From Verrucomicrobium spinosum DSM 4136 = JCM 18804 (GTDB lineage Bacteria > Verrucomicrobiota > Verrucomicrobiia > Verrucomicrobiales > Verrucomicrobiaceae): DNA of 64,000 bases. Below are positions 9,001 through 19,526 of the stretch, one piece after another (the first letter of the stretch is position 1; the number at the start of each line of letters is the position of its first letter). The position numbers were made by a program, and so were the translations under genes. Below the pieces are notes generated by a model that did no database searches, was not told where the DNA came from, and saw only the letters and a list, made by a program, of their open reading frames with translations. The stretch spans positions 6,233,105 through 6,297,104 of the forward strand of contig NZ_ABIZ01000001.1 in the NCBI RefSeq assembly GCF_000172155.1. Direction: 5' to 3'.

Positions 9001-9869
9001 GAGACCTTGCCAGTAAGAATCACGTCGTTTGCATTGAGCCCCAGAGACTGCTGCAACTTCTCAAGCCGTTTCCTCGTCCCACTCGTCACCTGGCATACAA
9101 CCACCAGTTGGTGCCTGTATCTGACATCTGGGGGCATCAAGCCATAGGCTTTGATCAAGCCGTCAAGATTCTTCCGGGGATCATCACCTCCCGTGTAGAG
9201 GACAAAGGAGCGGTCTATCTCCAGTTCAGCCAGCACGAGCGCACGTTCCGGGTCATCGGGCATCTGGCTGAAAAAACTCGATACAGCGGAAGAAACGTTC
9301 ACCACCCTCTCAGGGGGCAGTTGCAAGTGAAGCTGGGCTTCGTCACAGCTGGCCTGCGAAATGCCGAGGAGCAGGTCGGCCTGTTTGCTGCACGTCAAAC
9401 CCACACCGTAGAATCTTCTCCAGCCGGGATCTCCAAGGTACTCTTCAGGGTACAGGAGGGGGATCAGATCATAATGAATGACAGCCAGCACCCAGCGTGA
9501 ATCCGGTATTGGCGGCAGTGTCACGAAGGCTCCTCCAGGAAACGCCCCGGAGGCCAGGACAACATCGGGCTGGATGCTCGCTACCAGCACCCTCCATAAT
9601 TCTGACGACAACTCCCGCCGCCCGTCATTGGCAGGATCACGCCCGTCCACCGGCAGAATAGGGTGAAAGTAGAGAAGCCGTTGCGCAGGCAGCAATCCTT
9701 TGAACTCCTGCCGGTAGTACTCCACTGATTCAGCGAGACCGGTATTGAGCAGAAGCCAGTACTCATGTGTGGACCCCGCCAACAGGGTCTTTACAAACGA
9801 GAGCGACCATCGGCCAATGCCCCGATGCAGATTTTCCTGAGCAGCCTGAAAGTCGATGAGGATACGCAT
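6057..9869 (-). CDS. Giant multi-domain glycosyltransferase with three GT4-like modules
   Basis: The protein has 1270 residues and three GT-B fold modules. Module 1 (about 1-400) starts MRILIDFQAAQ and carries the GT4 donor-site motif WHEGFGLPVLEAM (about 310). Module 2 (about 425-830) starts RPRLAFVSPLPPDESGIASY and has a weaker motif, RGETSAAVLDALAAGLP (about 719). Module 3 (about 860-1255) starts RLLCDITQMQ and carries SEGEGFGLSLIEAA (about 1157). Such proteins build repeating units of cell-surface polysaccharide or O-antigen by adding successive sugars, probably at the cytoplasmic face. No membrane segment was seen. It lies 65 bases downstream of an FkbM-like gene on the same strand, and the sugars are unknown. 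The second module's Glu-x7-Asp in place of Glu-x7-Glu may lower or change its activity. Confidence 0.9.
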   Translation of the reverse strand: MRILIDFQAAQENLHRGIGRWSLSFVKTLLAGSTHEYWLLLNTGLAESVEYYRQEFKGLLPAQRLLYFHPILPVDGRDPANDGRRELSSELWRVLVASIQPDVVLASGAFPGGAFVTLPPIPDSRWVLAVIHYDLIPLLYPEEYLGDPGWRRFYGVGLTCSKQADLLLGISQASCDEAQLHLQLPPERVVNVSSAVSSFFSQMPDDPERALVLAELEIDRSFVLYTGGDDPRKNLDGLIKAYGLMPPDVRYRHQLVVVCQVTSGTRKRLEKLQQSLGLNANDVILTGKVSDEDLRHLYSACRLFVFPSWHEGFGLPVLEAMQCGAAVLASDKSSLPEIVQLPEALFDPHDAEAMAVKMARGLEDDDFWSHLVASSVKKSQRFSWQTTAKVALEAMEQAVNRRCAFSHEGEVATQRAGQVASRRPRLAFVSPLPPDESGIASYACELLQALSRYYEIEVVSEREWCSNEWIQGNLPIRPPSWLKKHGQEYDRIVYQFGNSHFHHFMLGLLRLHPGVVALHDLYLGDMLSDLANRSAQPELLVKEAWDSHGLGVFSGATTMGDVCRDYPCSRFVFDVAPGVILHSWHARSLAENYFSGSLQGKVQVIPLNSLRRQLPSKQEARRVLNLSEDEFVCACFGIVAPSKCNDRLAEAWRLVNRVHPGAKLVFVGSDQYWPGGKGLQPCLLNLPGATVTGRVSDERYACYLAAADMAVQLRKTSRGETSAAVLDALAAGLPTVVNRHGFMAELPDDVVTKVPDHFSNEELADAVLSLMADTGACARFAERGVDYIASIHDPEICAQKYHEWIEASYERAAGQFLPPAVSRTSQLLQRLPSRERQSMRSSAAKAMAFIQKQFASPARLLCDITQMQAHDYGTGVHRVVRNVTNCYLKNPWEGLTTELVCSMPDDADGDRLCYAHGYVGRHLVPQTLEWQDRAIIPHPGDVYLGIDLSLRTPFAALWNGFLRHVSASYFCLYDTLPLEHPEWFDEPLCEHFHRWISGVVGYGDGVVCISRTTADSLHTWLGQCGLKRHRLQPLKIGYFHLGSDYRAVVEKTGDRSSPDFIRLPSGEPAFLSVSTVEVRKGYKQLVAAFELLWKQGMAVHLMIVGKRGWGVEPLLARLDRHPERNRRLHWLESASDAELADCYDRATCVIAASEGEGFGLSLIEAAHHGKPILCRDLPVFREVAGDYASYFAGREPEALAAAIERWLALFRKNQVPSSAHVPFLTWEASARQLKHVIQNEQWVYEWSGDKHYRERNHALTAKPEELKTPK

Positions 9870-9934
9870 GTTTGATCTCTTTGCAATGAGCCTGATCTCT
9901 GTGCCTCGTCGGAGGAGTCTTCACCCCGTGCCAT

Positions 9935-11206
9935 TTATAACCTCATGGCTATATCTTCCTCCTCATAGGAGATTTTTTTCTGACCAGCGTCAAAGAAATG
10001 GGAGCGAGGTGGCAGGGGCAACAGCTGCTGCAAGTCACGAATCTCCCTGGCCAGTCGCTTCTGGCCGATTTCGATTCCTTCAAGACGCGCCTGCACTTCG
10101 TGCTGCCACAGCAAGTTTGCCCGAAGGGCCGCCAGAATGGCTTTGTTGACGGAGCCTTGCCGCCGGAATCCACTGCGATACAAACGGCTGAACACGCCAT
10201 AGCGAGGCTCTGGATCATCCATGCTCATCTTCGAGTTCCCGAAGTGCTTGCGCAGAGCGTCTGTAAGATGTCGCTTTCCTCGCCGGTGAAGCTTTTTCAT
10301 CCGGGGCGTGCTCAGTTTTCGAAGGCTTTTATGCGTGAAATTGAGCAGCGCACCAGCTTGCCGGCGGAAATAACCGATCACGTGCGCACTCCAGGAAAGA
10401 TGCTGCTCCAGCACATCTCCATACTCACGCAACGGTTCAATCTGTTCGTGCGCCCACTCGTCAAAGGCATCCGCCATTTGCTGCTGCTCGCGCTCCACCG
10501 CCCGACACCCAGTCACCAGCGCCTGCTCGCCAGCACAGATGAAAGAATCATCCCGGCAGGGGGCGTAGGAAAGACGCTCTTGCAACTCCGCCGCTTTTTC
10601 CGCAGACACGTAGAACTGATTGCGGCGGTCACCGTAGCATCTTTGGTATCCCGCCGCATGCAGCAGGCCGTCCATCTCTTGAGCAGACGGGCTCTGGATG
10701 TCGGCAGCCGCCAGAATGACCCATGGGCGGCACCGGTGCCAGTTCATGCCTCTGAGAAGGTCTGCCGCCATCGCTGAACATCCAAGCCTCAAAAAGTGAA
10801 CTTCGCTGCACGACACACGATCGAGCAATACATCAAGGGCAACCACCGGCACCATCATCTGACGGCTCTCGGGATCGTGATCGACTTGAACACCTGCCGG
10901 ATGCCCCTTGGAGGCAGCGGAGCTGCCCGACTTTCTGGAGTGCCACAGTGGACCATCTCCGCTTTTCACCACCACATGTGCATTAAGGTCTAGAACTCGC
11001 GAAGCACAGAATTTGCCATATACCTGAGGCGCCGAAATGGCATTCACTCCTCTCCAACCTCTTAAATAAAACCCCTGCGTCACAGAATCCACTTCGGGAT
11101 CGCCGGGTTCTACGTCCACGTAAAAACCTGCCGACACATGGGATAAAGCGCGCCACAACACGACATCCTCAAAATTGCGAGCGCAGGATACAAACGGATC
11201 TAACAT
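9935..11206 (-). CDS. FkbM-like methyltransferase-related protein with degenerate SAM site
   Basis: This 423-residue protein starts like FkbM family methyltransferases often found with surface-glycan glycosyltransferases: SCARNFEDVVLWRALSHV, GFYVDVEPGDPEVDSVT, FYLRGWRGVN. In the usual family these read SYAQNxEDV, YIDVGAxDP and GxNIEP. Here the glycine of the SAM-binding loop (DVG becomes DVE) and the acidic end of strand 2 (IEP becomes ISAPQ) are changed, so catalysis is doubtful. Residues about 215-420 are helical and Arg/Lys/Gln-rich, and may mediate binding to the neighbouring glycosyltransferase. Its context is a two-gene polysaccharide operon. It may be a non-catalytic scaffold. Confidence 0.7.
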   Translation of the reverse strand: MLDPFVSCARNFEDVVLWRALSHVSAGFYVDVEPGDPEVDSVTQGFYLRGWRGVNAISAPQVYGKFCASRVLDLNAHVVVKSGDGPLWHSRKSGSSAASKGHPAGVQVDHDPESRQMMVPVVALDVLLDRVSCSEVHFLRLGCSAMAADLLRGMNWHRCRPWVILAAADIQSPSAQEMDGLLHAAGYQRCYGDRRNQFYVSAEKAAELQERLSYAPCRDDSFICAGEQALVTGCRAVEREQQQMADAFDEWAHEQIEPLREYGDVLEQHLSWSAHVIGYFRRQAGALLNFTHKSLRKLSTPRMKKLHRRGKRHLTDALRKHFGNSKMSMDDPEPRYGVFSRLYRSGFRRQGSVNKAILAALRANLLWQHEVQARLEGIEIGQKRLAREIRDLQQLLPLPPRSHFFDAGQKKISYEEEDIAMRL

Positions 11207-11340
11207 ACAAGAAAAAACTGCACCGCCACGGCCTCACAAATTGGCCCCCAGCCCTTTCTCCTGCCACCTTTCAACATGGTCTAAAACCATGTCAACGCCT
11301 TTGTTTATTCCCGTCATTGCCACAAAAGGTTGGAGATTTC

Positions 11341-11812
11341 CTAGTCACTCCACTCCACCTCATGCGTGAGCATGGTGTCATCATCAAACGCAAAGCGGCC
11401 CCAGAAGTTCTCCTGTCCGACCAGCATGCGATGGAGCCAGTAGCGGTCGTCCGCCCACATTTCATCGAAGGGGATCTCGTCCACCGGGAACCACAGCGGG
11501 GCCGCCTCTTCAGTCTCGGTGGCCTCGCCTTCGAACTCACTGCTCATGAACACCGCCACATGCATGGCCAGACCATCCACGAACTGGAACCAGAGCTCAC
11601 CCCGCTTGCGCACGTCTCGCGCCCGGATGTGCAACTCCTCTTCCGTCTCGCGGATGGCACAAGCCAGCTCCGTCTCACCGGGGTCCAGCTTGCCGCCGGG
11701 ACCGTTGATCTTGCCTTTGCCAAAGCCACGCTTTTTGCGGATGAGCAGCACCTTGCCGCCCTTCGAGATGAAGAGCAGCGTGGCGCGGATCGTGGGCTGC
11801 CAGGACGCCCAG

Positions 11813-11823
<11 letters not shown>
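11341..11823 (-). CDS. Nudix hydrolase, MTH1/8-oxo-dGTPase-like
   Basis: This 160-residue protein carries a full Nudix box at about residues 43-65, [22 protein letters not shown] (Gly-x5-Glu-x7-Arg-Glu-x2-Glu-Glu). The preceding [11 protein letters not shown] resembles the MTH1 type, which hydrolyses oxidised purine nucleoside triphosphates. [16 protein letters not shown] in the second half also matches MTH1-like enzymes, where the Trp-Asp region binds the base. Its ATG lies inside the end of gcvP (11-base overlap), so translation is coupled to gcvP. The exact substrate is inferred, not shown. Confidence 0.9.
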
Positions 11824-14641
<2,818 letters not shown>

Positions 14642-14657
14642 TTCTTGTAAACTACAA

Positions 14658-15032
14658 TTACGCGATGTGCTGACGATAGGACGCGGCGTCCATGAGGGCG
14701 CCGGTCTCGGCGGGATCTGCCACCTTGATCTTGCAGATCCAGCCCTTGTCGTAGGGATCGGTGTTCAGCAGCGAAGGATCCCCGCTAAGGGCCTCATTGG
14801 CCTCCACGATCTCCCCGCTCACGGGCGAGTAGATGTCGCTCGCGGCCTTGACGGACTCCACCACCGCGATGTGGTCACCGGCCTTCACCACTGCGCCCAC
14901 CTTGGGCAACTCCACATAGACCACATCGGTCAGTTCGTGCTGGGCGTGGTCGGTGATGCCTACCAATCCGGTGGCTGTATCAACCCATTCGTGCGATTCA
15001 CGGTATAGCAACTGGTCTGGAACAAGGCTCAT
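14658..15032 (-). CDS. gcvH: Glycine cleavage system H protein
   Basis: This 124-residue lipoyl carrier shuttles the aminomethyl group between P, T and L proteins. The lipoylated lysine lies in [19 protein letters not shown] (Lys about 65), and HEWV near the start and [13 protein letters not shown] near the end are typical. It lies between gcvT (45-base gap) and gcvP (16-base gap). Confidence 0.98.
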   Translation of the reverse strand: MSLVPDQLLYRESHEWVDTATGLVGITDHAQHELTDVVYVELPKVGAVVKAGDHIAVVESVKAASDIYSPVSGEIVEANEALSGDPSLLNTDPYDKGWICKIKVADPAETGALMDAASYRQHIA

Positions 15033-15077
15033 AGGAAGAGGAAGAATGCGTTCGATTGATGGTGGAGTTGGGAGATT

Positions 15078-16193
15078 CTAGGAGGTAGCCTGAGGTTTGC
15101 GGTAGAACGGCTTCTTCACCGTCTCCGCAGCAAAACGCCTGCCACGGATTTCGATTTCGATGGGAATTCCGGGTTTGGTGATCGCGACCGGCAGGTAAGC
15201 CATGCCTATGCCCTGGTTAAGCGAGGGCGACAGACCCGCGCTACAGGTCTCTCCCACCACCTGCCCTTCATGCACCACCGGGTAATGGGACCGTGGCGGC
15301 GGGGAGGGCGCGGTCATGCGGAAGCCGGTCAACTTGGTCGGGATCCCCTGGGTCTTTTGTGAATCGAGGACGGATTTGCCAACGAAATCCTCCTTGGCGA
15401 GGTCCACGAAGAATCCGAGCCCCGCCTGGAGCGGCGTTTTGTCCGGGGAAAGATCGTTGCCATTCAGCGGATAGCCCATCTCCAGCCGAAGGGTATCGCG
15501 CGCACCCAGCCCCGCGGGTCCACCGCCCGCATCCCGGCAGGCCTGCACGATCTTGTCGAACCAGCCTTCGATGGTGGCTGCGGGAGCGAAGAATTCAAAC
15601 CCCTCCTCCCCAGTGTACCCGGTGCCGCAGAGGTAGAGCACCCCCTCGCCCGTGAGGCTGAAGAGGATCTTGTTGTGCTCTGGGAAAGCGGCGCCCGGGC
15701 CGAACACGGCGGCGAAAACTTCGCGGCTCTTGGGTCCCTGCACCGCCAGACCGCCTGTGGCGCTGCTGATATTGGCAAAAGACACCCCCTCGCCGAAGCC
15801 CAGACTGCGCAGGTGCGCCTCGTCCTCGGCGATCATGGAGGCATTCACCACCAGAAAATACTCCCGGTCACTCAGGCGATAGACGATCAGGTCATCAATC
15901 ACCCCGCCCTGGTCATTGAGCATCAGGGTGTACTGACCGTCGCCGATTCCCAACTTGCTCACATTGTTGGTCAGAGCCCGGTTGAGAAAGTTCTCAGCCC
16001 CGGCTCCTTCGATCAGGAACTGGCCCATGTGGGAGATGTCAAAGACCCCCACCTTCTCCCGCACCGTCTTGTGCTCATCCACGATGCCCGTGTACTGCAC
16101 CGGCATCTCCCATCCGGCAAAGGGCACCATGCGGGCGGCCAGCTTCAGATGGGCCTGATGGAGCGGGGAACGATTCAACGTGGATTCGGACAC
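15078..16193 (-). CDS. gcvT: Aminomethyltransferase, glycine cleavage T protein
   Basis: T protein releases ammonia and transfers the one-carbon unit to tetrahydrofolate. The frame stays open to 16355, but family similarity begins at SESTLNRSPLHQAHLKLAA, so the GTG at 16193 is the likely start (371 residues, the usual length). The longer version would run into the promoter region of the divergent gene. Family motifs are PFAGWEMPVQYTGI, FDISHMGQF, GEEGFEFF and RLEMGYPLNGNDL. It is first in the gcvTHP operon. Only 88 bases separate it from the divergent rhomboid-like gene, and no glycine riboswitch was seen there. Confidence 0.95.
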   Translation of the reverse strand: MSESTLNRSPLHQAHLKLAARMVPFAGWEMPVQYTGIVDEHKTVREKVGVFDISHMGQFLIEGAGAENFLNRALTNNVSKLGIGDGQYTLMLNDQGGVIDDLIVYRLSDREYFLVVNASMIAEDEAHLRSLGFGEGVSFANISSATGGLAVQGPKSREVFAAVFGPGAAFPEHNKILFSLTGEGVLYLCGTGYTGEEGFEFFAPAATIEGWFDKIVQACRDAGGGPAGLGARDTLRLEMGYPLNGNDLSPDKTPLQAGLGFFVDLAKEDFVGKSVLDSQKTQGIPTKLTGFRMTAPSPPPRSHYPVVHEGQVVGETCSAGLSPSLNQGIGMAYLPVAITKPGIPIEIEIRGRRFAAETVKKPFYRKPQATS

Positions 16194-16281
16194 AGGCGGC
16201 CAATTTGGCGGCCCACCCTCCCTTGTCAAACACTGCGAATCGGTTTGGCATCCCCCGTTTTGGGACGTACTTAGAGCTACA

Positions 16282-17067
16282 ATGTCGGTGCTTAATTCCA
16301 TGGAAAATCGGTTCGGGCGGTTTGCTGTCCCGGGGTTGGTGGCCATTCTCGCCACCCTTCAGGCGGCTGTCTGGATTCTGCTGCAGCTGAAGCCCACATT
16401 CATCGTCTCGCTGATGCTGTTGCCTCCGCTGGTCTGGGAAGGCGAAATCTGGCGGTTGGTTACTTGGGTCTTCATTCCTAATTCATTTACCAATCCGTTG
16501 TGGATGGTGATCGCGGTTTATTTCATGATGATCATCAGCGGCGTAATGGACCGCGCTTGGGGCGCATTTCGCACGAATTTGTACATTTTCGGCGGCATGC
16601 TCTCCATGATCATCGGGGCCATGGTTTTCGGCAGTCTGGCATTGGGTCTGATGCTGTACTCCAGCATTTTCATCGCATTTTGTTGTCTCGTTCCGAACTA
16701 CGAGATCATGCTGTTCTTCATTTTGCCCGTGAAGGTGAAGTACTTGGGCATGGTCAATGGTGCGATCTTATTGCTGCAATTCATCAGCAGCTCTGAAATG
16801 AGAGGACCGATTTTCTTCTCGATGTTGAACTTCCTGATCGCGTTCGGCCCTGGATTCATCAAGTCGATGAAGCACAAGGCGGTAGTGGCGGAACGCCGGT
16901 CACGCTTTGAATCCGCCAACCAGCGGGACACGCCGCATTTCCACAAATGCCATCAGTGCGGCAAGACGGATGTGGACGATCCGCATCTCGACTTCCGCGT
17001 CACCGAAGATGGTGAGGAGTACTGCACCGTCTGCCGTCCCCGCCAGCAAAGCGCCCCGGTCGCCTGA
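16282..17067 (+). CDS. Rhomboid-like membrane protein with C-terminal zinc ribbon
   Basis: ATG at 16282 gives 261 residues (MSVLNSMENRFGRFAVPG). About six hydrophobic segments run from residue 12 to about 190, arranged like a rhomboid or derlin-type fold (LVTWVFIP, then MLYSSIFIAFCCLVP). The Gly-x-Ser-Gly catalytic motif of active rhomboid proteases is absent. The C-terminal soluble part holds FHKCHQCGKTDVD and EEYCTVCRP, two Cys-x2-Cys pairs forming a probable zinc ribbon. Function is unknown. The best description is a non-proteolytic rhomboid-fold protein, but the fold assignment is inferred from topology only. Confidence 0.65.
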   Translation: MSVLNSMENRFGRFAVPGLVAILATLQAAVWILLQLKPTFIVSLMLLPPLVWEGEIWRLVTWVFIPNSFTNPLWMVIAVYFMMIISGVMDRAWGAFRTNLYIFGGMLSMIIGAMVFGSLALGLMLYSSIFIAFCCLVPNYEIMLFFILPVKVKYLGMVNGAILLLQFISSSEMRGPIFFSMLNFLIAFGPGFIKSMKHKAVVAERRSRFESANQRDTPHFHKCHQCGKTDVDDPHLDFRVTEDGEEYCTVCRPRQQSAPVA

Positions 17068-17081
17068 GAGCCAAACGGGTC

Positions 17082-17771
17082 TCAGGGCCCCTCGTAGCGG
17101 TAGCCGGCCCCATGCACGGTGCGAATGATGCAGGGGTGCGCGGCATCGAGCTCAATGCGCTTGCGCAGTTGGGAGATGTGCTGATCCAGAGCACGACTGC
17201 CGGGGTAGTAGTCTGCCCCCCAAACGTCATCCGCCATTTCATCCCGGTCCACCACCCGCCCACAGCGCCGTTTCAGCAGACGCAGCACCTTGAGGTCCCG
17301 CAGGCTGAGGCCGATCTCCAGATCGCCCCGATACGCCCGCAATTCCGACGGAACGATGCGCAGGTCTCCCATGCTGAATTCTCCCTCGAATCCCTGAGTC
17401 CGGCGGAGCAAGCCAGTCCGTCGGGTGATGGCACGGATGCGGGCCAGGATCTCACGTACGCCAAAGGGTTTGGCCATGTAGTCGTCAGCCCCTAGTTCGA
17501 GGCCCAGCACCGCATCGATCTCCTCTGACTTGGCGGTGAGAAAGAGAATGGGCACGGTGTCATCATCTCGTCGGATACGGCGGCACACCTCGTAGCCATC
17601 CAGGTGAGGCATCATCACATCCAGGCAGACGAAGTCTGGTCTCTGGCTCTTGAAGAGCTCCCAGGCCTCCCGGCCATCGGCCGCTGGCACCACTCCGAAT
17701 CCCTCGGCCGAGAGCACCTCACAGAGGGCCGCCCGCGTAAAGGAATCATCTTCTGCGATGAGGATTTTCAT
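17082..17771 (-). CDS. Response regulator, OmpR/PhoB family
   Basis: This 229-residue two-domain regulator has a receiver domain at 1-118 (ILIAEDDSF acidic pair, phospho-Asp in FVCLDVMMPHLDG at about 51, Lys in FLTAKSEE) and a winged-helix DNA-binding domain from about 130 to the end (LRDLKVLRLLKRR, DQHISQLRKRIELD, IRTVHGAGYRYEG). The ATG at 17771 overlaps the kinase stop codon (ATGA), so the pair is translationally coupled. The longer frame upstream is inside the kinase and is not used. Target genes are unknown; the adjacent VWA-protein gene upstream is a candidate. Confidence 0.95.
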   Translation of the reverse strand: MKILIAEDDSFTRAALCEVLSAEGFGVVPAADGREAWELFKSQRPDFVCLDVMMPHLDGYEVCRRIRRDDDTVPILFLTAKSEEIDAVLGLELGADDYMAKPFGVREILARIRAITRRTGLLRRTQGFEGEFSMGDLRIVPSELRAYRGDLEIGLSLRDLKVLRLLKRRCGRVVDRDEMADDVWGADYYPGSRALDQHISQLRKRIELDAAHPCIIRTVHGAGYRYEGP

Positions 17772-19444
17772 GACTGCTTGTTCGGGAGAGTGATGACAAA
17801 CCGTGCCCCGTCGCTCCAAGCATCATCCAGCGTCAGGCCACCGCCGTGCAGCTGGGCCAGCTCCCGGGAGATGGCCAGGCCGATGCCCGTGCCAGACGCT
17901 CCTTCCGCGAGGTCGTTGCGCAGGCGGACGAAGGGCTGGAAGATGACGTCTTTCTTCGCCTTGGGCACGCCCGGGCCGTGATCTTCCACCACGAGCCGCA
18001 CCATGCGGGGACCGGCCTCGGTCGCCAGCCTCAGCCAGCGTCCGGCACCGGCATACTTCTCCACGTTGGAAAGCAGGTTACCCAGGATCTGCTCCACCGC
18101 ATCCGGATCAAAGAGAAAGGGCTCCGGAGCATGAAGGTCTATTTTCACCTCGAATCCCTTGGCCTCCAGACCGGGCCGCCAGAGATCCAGCGCACGGGAG
18201 ACGAGATCATCCAGCACTGCCCGCTGCGGGTGCACTGCCAGTTGGTCCCTCTGGTGGCGGGCAAAGGTGAGCACATTGTGAATGAGCCTCCCGAGTCGAG
18301 AGGTCTCGGCCTCCACCACCGCGAGGTGACGCACGACCGATTCCTCTCCCGCCGCCTCGGCCTGCTGCTGGGCCATCTCGGCGTACAGGCGGATGTTGGT
18401 GAGCGGCGTCTTCAATTCATGCGAAACCTGATTCACAAACGAAACCCGCCGACGCGCCTCCCGCATTTCCCGGGTCCCCTCCCGGTACAGCATCCAGGCG
18501 AGCCCCAGCAGGGCCAGTCCAGCCGCCCCCGCCCCCATCAGCACGGGCAGGACATTCCCCCGTGGCACGCCGCGCCGCCCCGCGTAAGCCTCCAGATGCC
18601 ACATGCTCAGTGGCGCGGAGCAGGCCCGGCGCACGGCAGGTGGCACAGCCCCTGGCTTGCCAGCGGGAAGACTCCCCCACTGGTGAATCACCATGGCCCC
18701 ATCGGCATTGACCAGCCGCCAGAATTCATCGGATGGCGCTGAGGCCGCGGCCTGACCGAGCCGGTTCACCAGGAGAGAGAGCAGCGCGGCCATCTCCACC
18801 TCCACCCCCACGACTCGACCGTCATTGCGCTGCTGCCAGAAGAGCATCTGGGCCCCGTTCCCGTAGAACCAGACATGCCAGCCACTCTCCGCCGGCGCAG
18901 GCGCCTCCTTGTTGTAATCTCCTTTCACCAACGGCCTGCCCTCCTTGTTCCGGACATAGGTTGCCCAGCGGTTGCTGGAGCTTGCATTCAGATCCAGCGT
19001 CTGGTCATTCGCCACCGTCACAGGCGCCTCCTTGACCTGGGGGCCAAACCGCACCCCTGACTCCCACACCGGGGCCGTCCGCCTCAGGAAGGCCGCCACC
19101 TCCCCGGAAGCCTCGCCGGAGGATCGAGGAAACACCAACCGCGACCGGGCATCCAGCAGAAAGGCGTGGCGGATGAGCGGCTGTTCCCGTGGCAGGGCTC
19201 GCAGCGAGGCCTCATCCAGCCCGGCCCCCTGCAACAGCGCGTCGAAGTCACTCCCGAGGCGGTTCATCTCCTGCAACAACCCCGCGTCCACCAGATCGAT
19301 GCGACGGCTCAACCCGGCCACCCATGCCTCCCGAACGCTCGCTGCATCCTGCCGCGCCATCATGTAGCCCAGCCAGGCCAGCAGCCCCAACGGAACCGCC
19401 ACCATCAGTAAAAACAGAATCGTGAATCTCCAGCGCATGAGCAA
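17768..19444 (-). CDS. Sensor histidine kinase
   Basis: This 558-residue membrane kinase has one membrane segment at about 8-27 (FTILFLLMVAVPLGLLAWLG) and a second at about 301-321. These enclose a periplasmic sensor region of about 270 residues with no recognisable domain. After the second segment come the HisKA domain (VNQVSHELKTPLTNI, phospho-His about 342) and the HATPase_c domain (GNLLSNVEKYAG N-box, EDHGPGVPKAK G1, GTGIGLAISRELAQLHGG G2). It is the partner of the downstream overlapping response regulator. The ligand is unknown. Confidence 0.95.
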   Translation of the reverse strand: MLMRWRFTILFLLMVAVPLGLLAWLGYMMARQDAASVREAWVAGLSRRIDLVDAGLLQEMNRLGSDFDALLQGAGLDEASLRALPREQPLIRHAFLLDARSRLVFPRSSGEASGEVAAFLRRTAPVWESGVRFGPQVKEAPVTVANDQTLDLNASSSNRWATYVRNKEGRPLVKGDYNKEAPAPAESGWHVWFYGNGAQMLFWQQRNDGRVVGVEVEMAALLSLLVNRLGQAAASAPSDEFWRLVNADGAMVIHQWGSLPAGKPGAVPPAVRRACSAPLSMWHLEAYAGRRGVPRGNVLPVLMGAGAAGLALLGLAWMLYREGTREMREARRRVSFVNQVSHELKTPLTNIRLYAEMAQQQAEAAGEESVVRHLAVVEAETSRLGRLIHNVLTFARHQRDQLAVHPQRAVLDDLVSRALDLWRPGLEAKGFEVKIDLHAPEPFLFDPDAVEQILGNLLSNVEKYAGAGRWLRLATEAGPRMVRLVVEDHGPGVPKAKKDVIFQPFVRLRNDLAEGASGTGIGLAISRELAQLHGGGLTLDDAWSDGARFVITLPNKQS

Positions 19445-19526
19445 ACTCCGACCCTGCCATGAACACCCAAAACCGGGGGGCTGTCAGTCCCGAAGTGTCA
19501 TGACAGGGCGGAAAGGGGCATGAAAA

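Noticed and set aside
16194-16355. N-terminal extension of gcvT
   Set aside because: The extra 54 residues have no homology to T protein and would cover the start of the divergent gene. The GTG at 16193 fits the family length.
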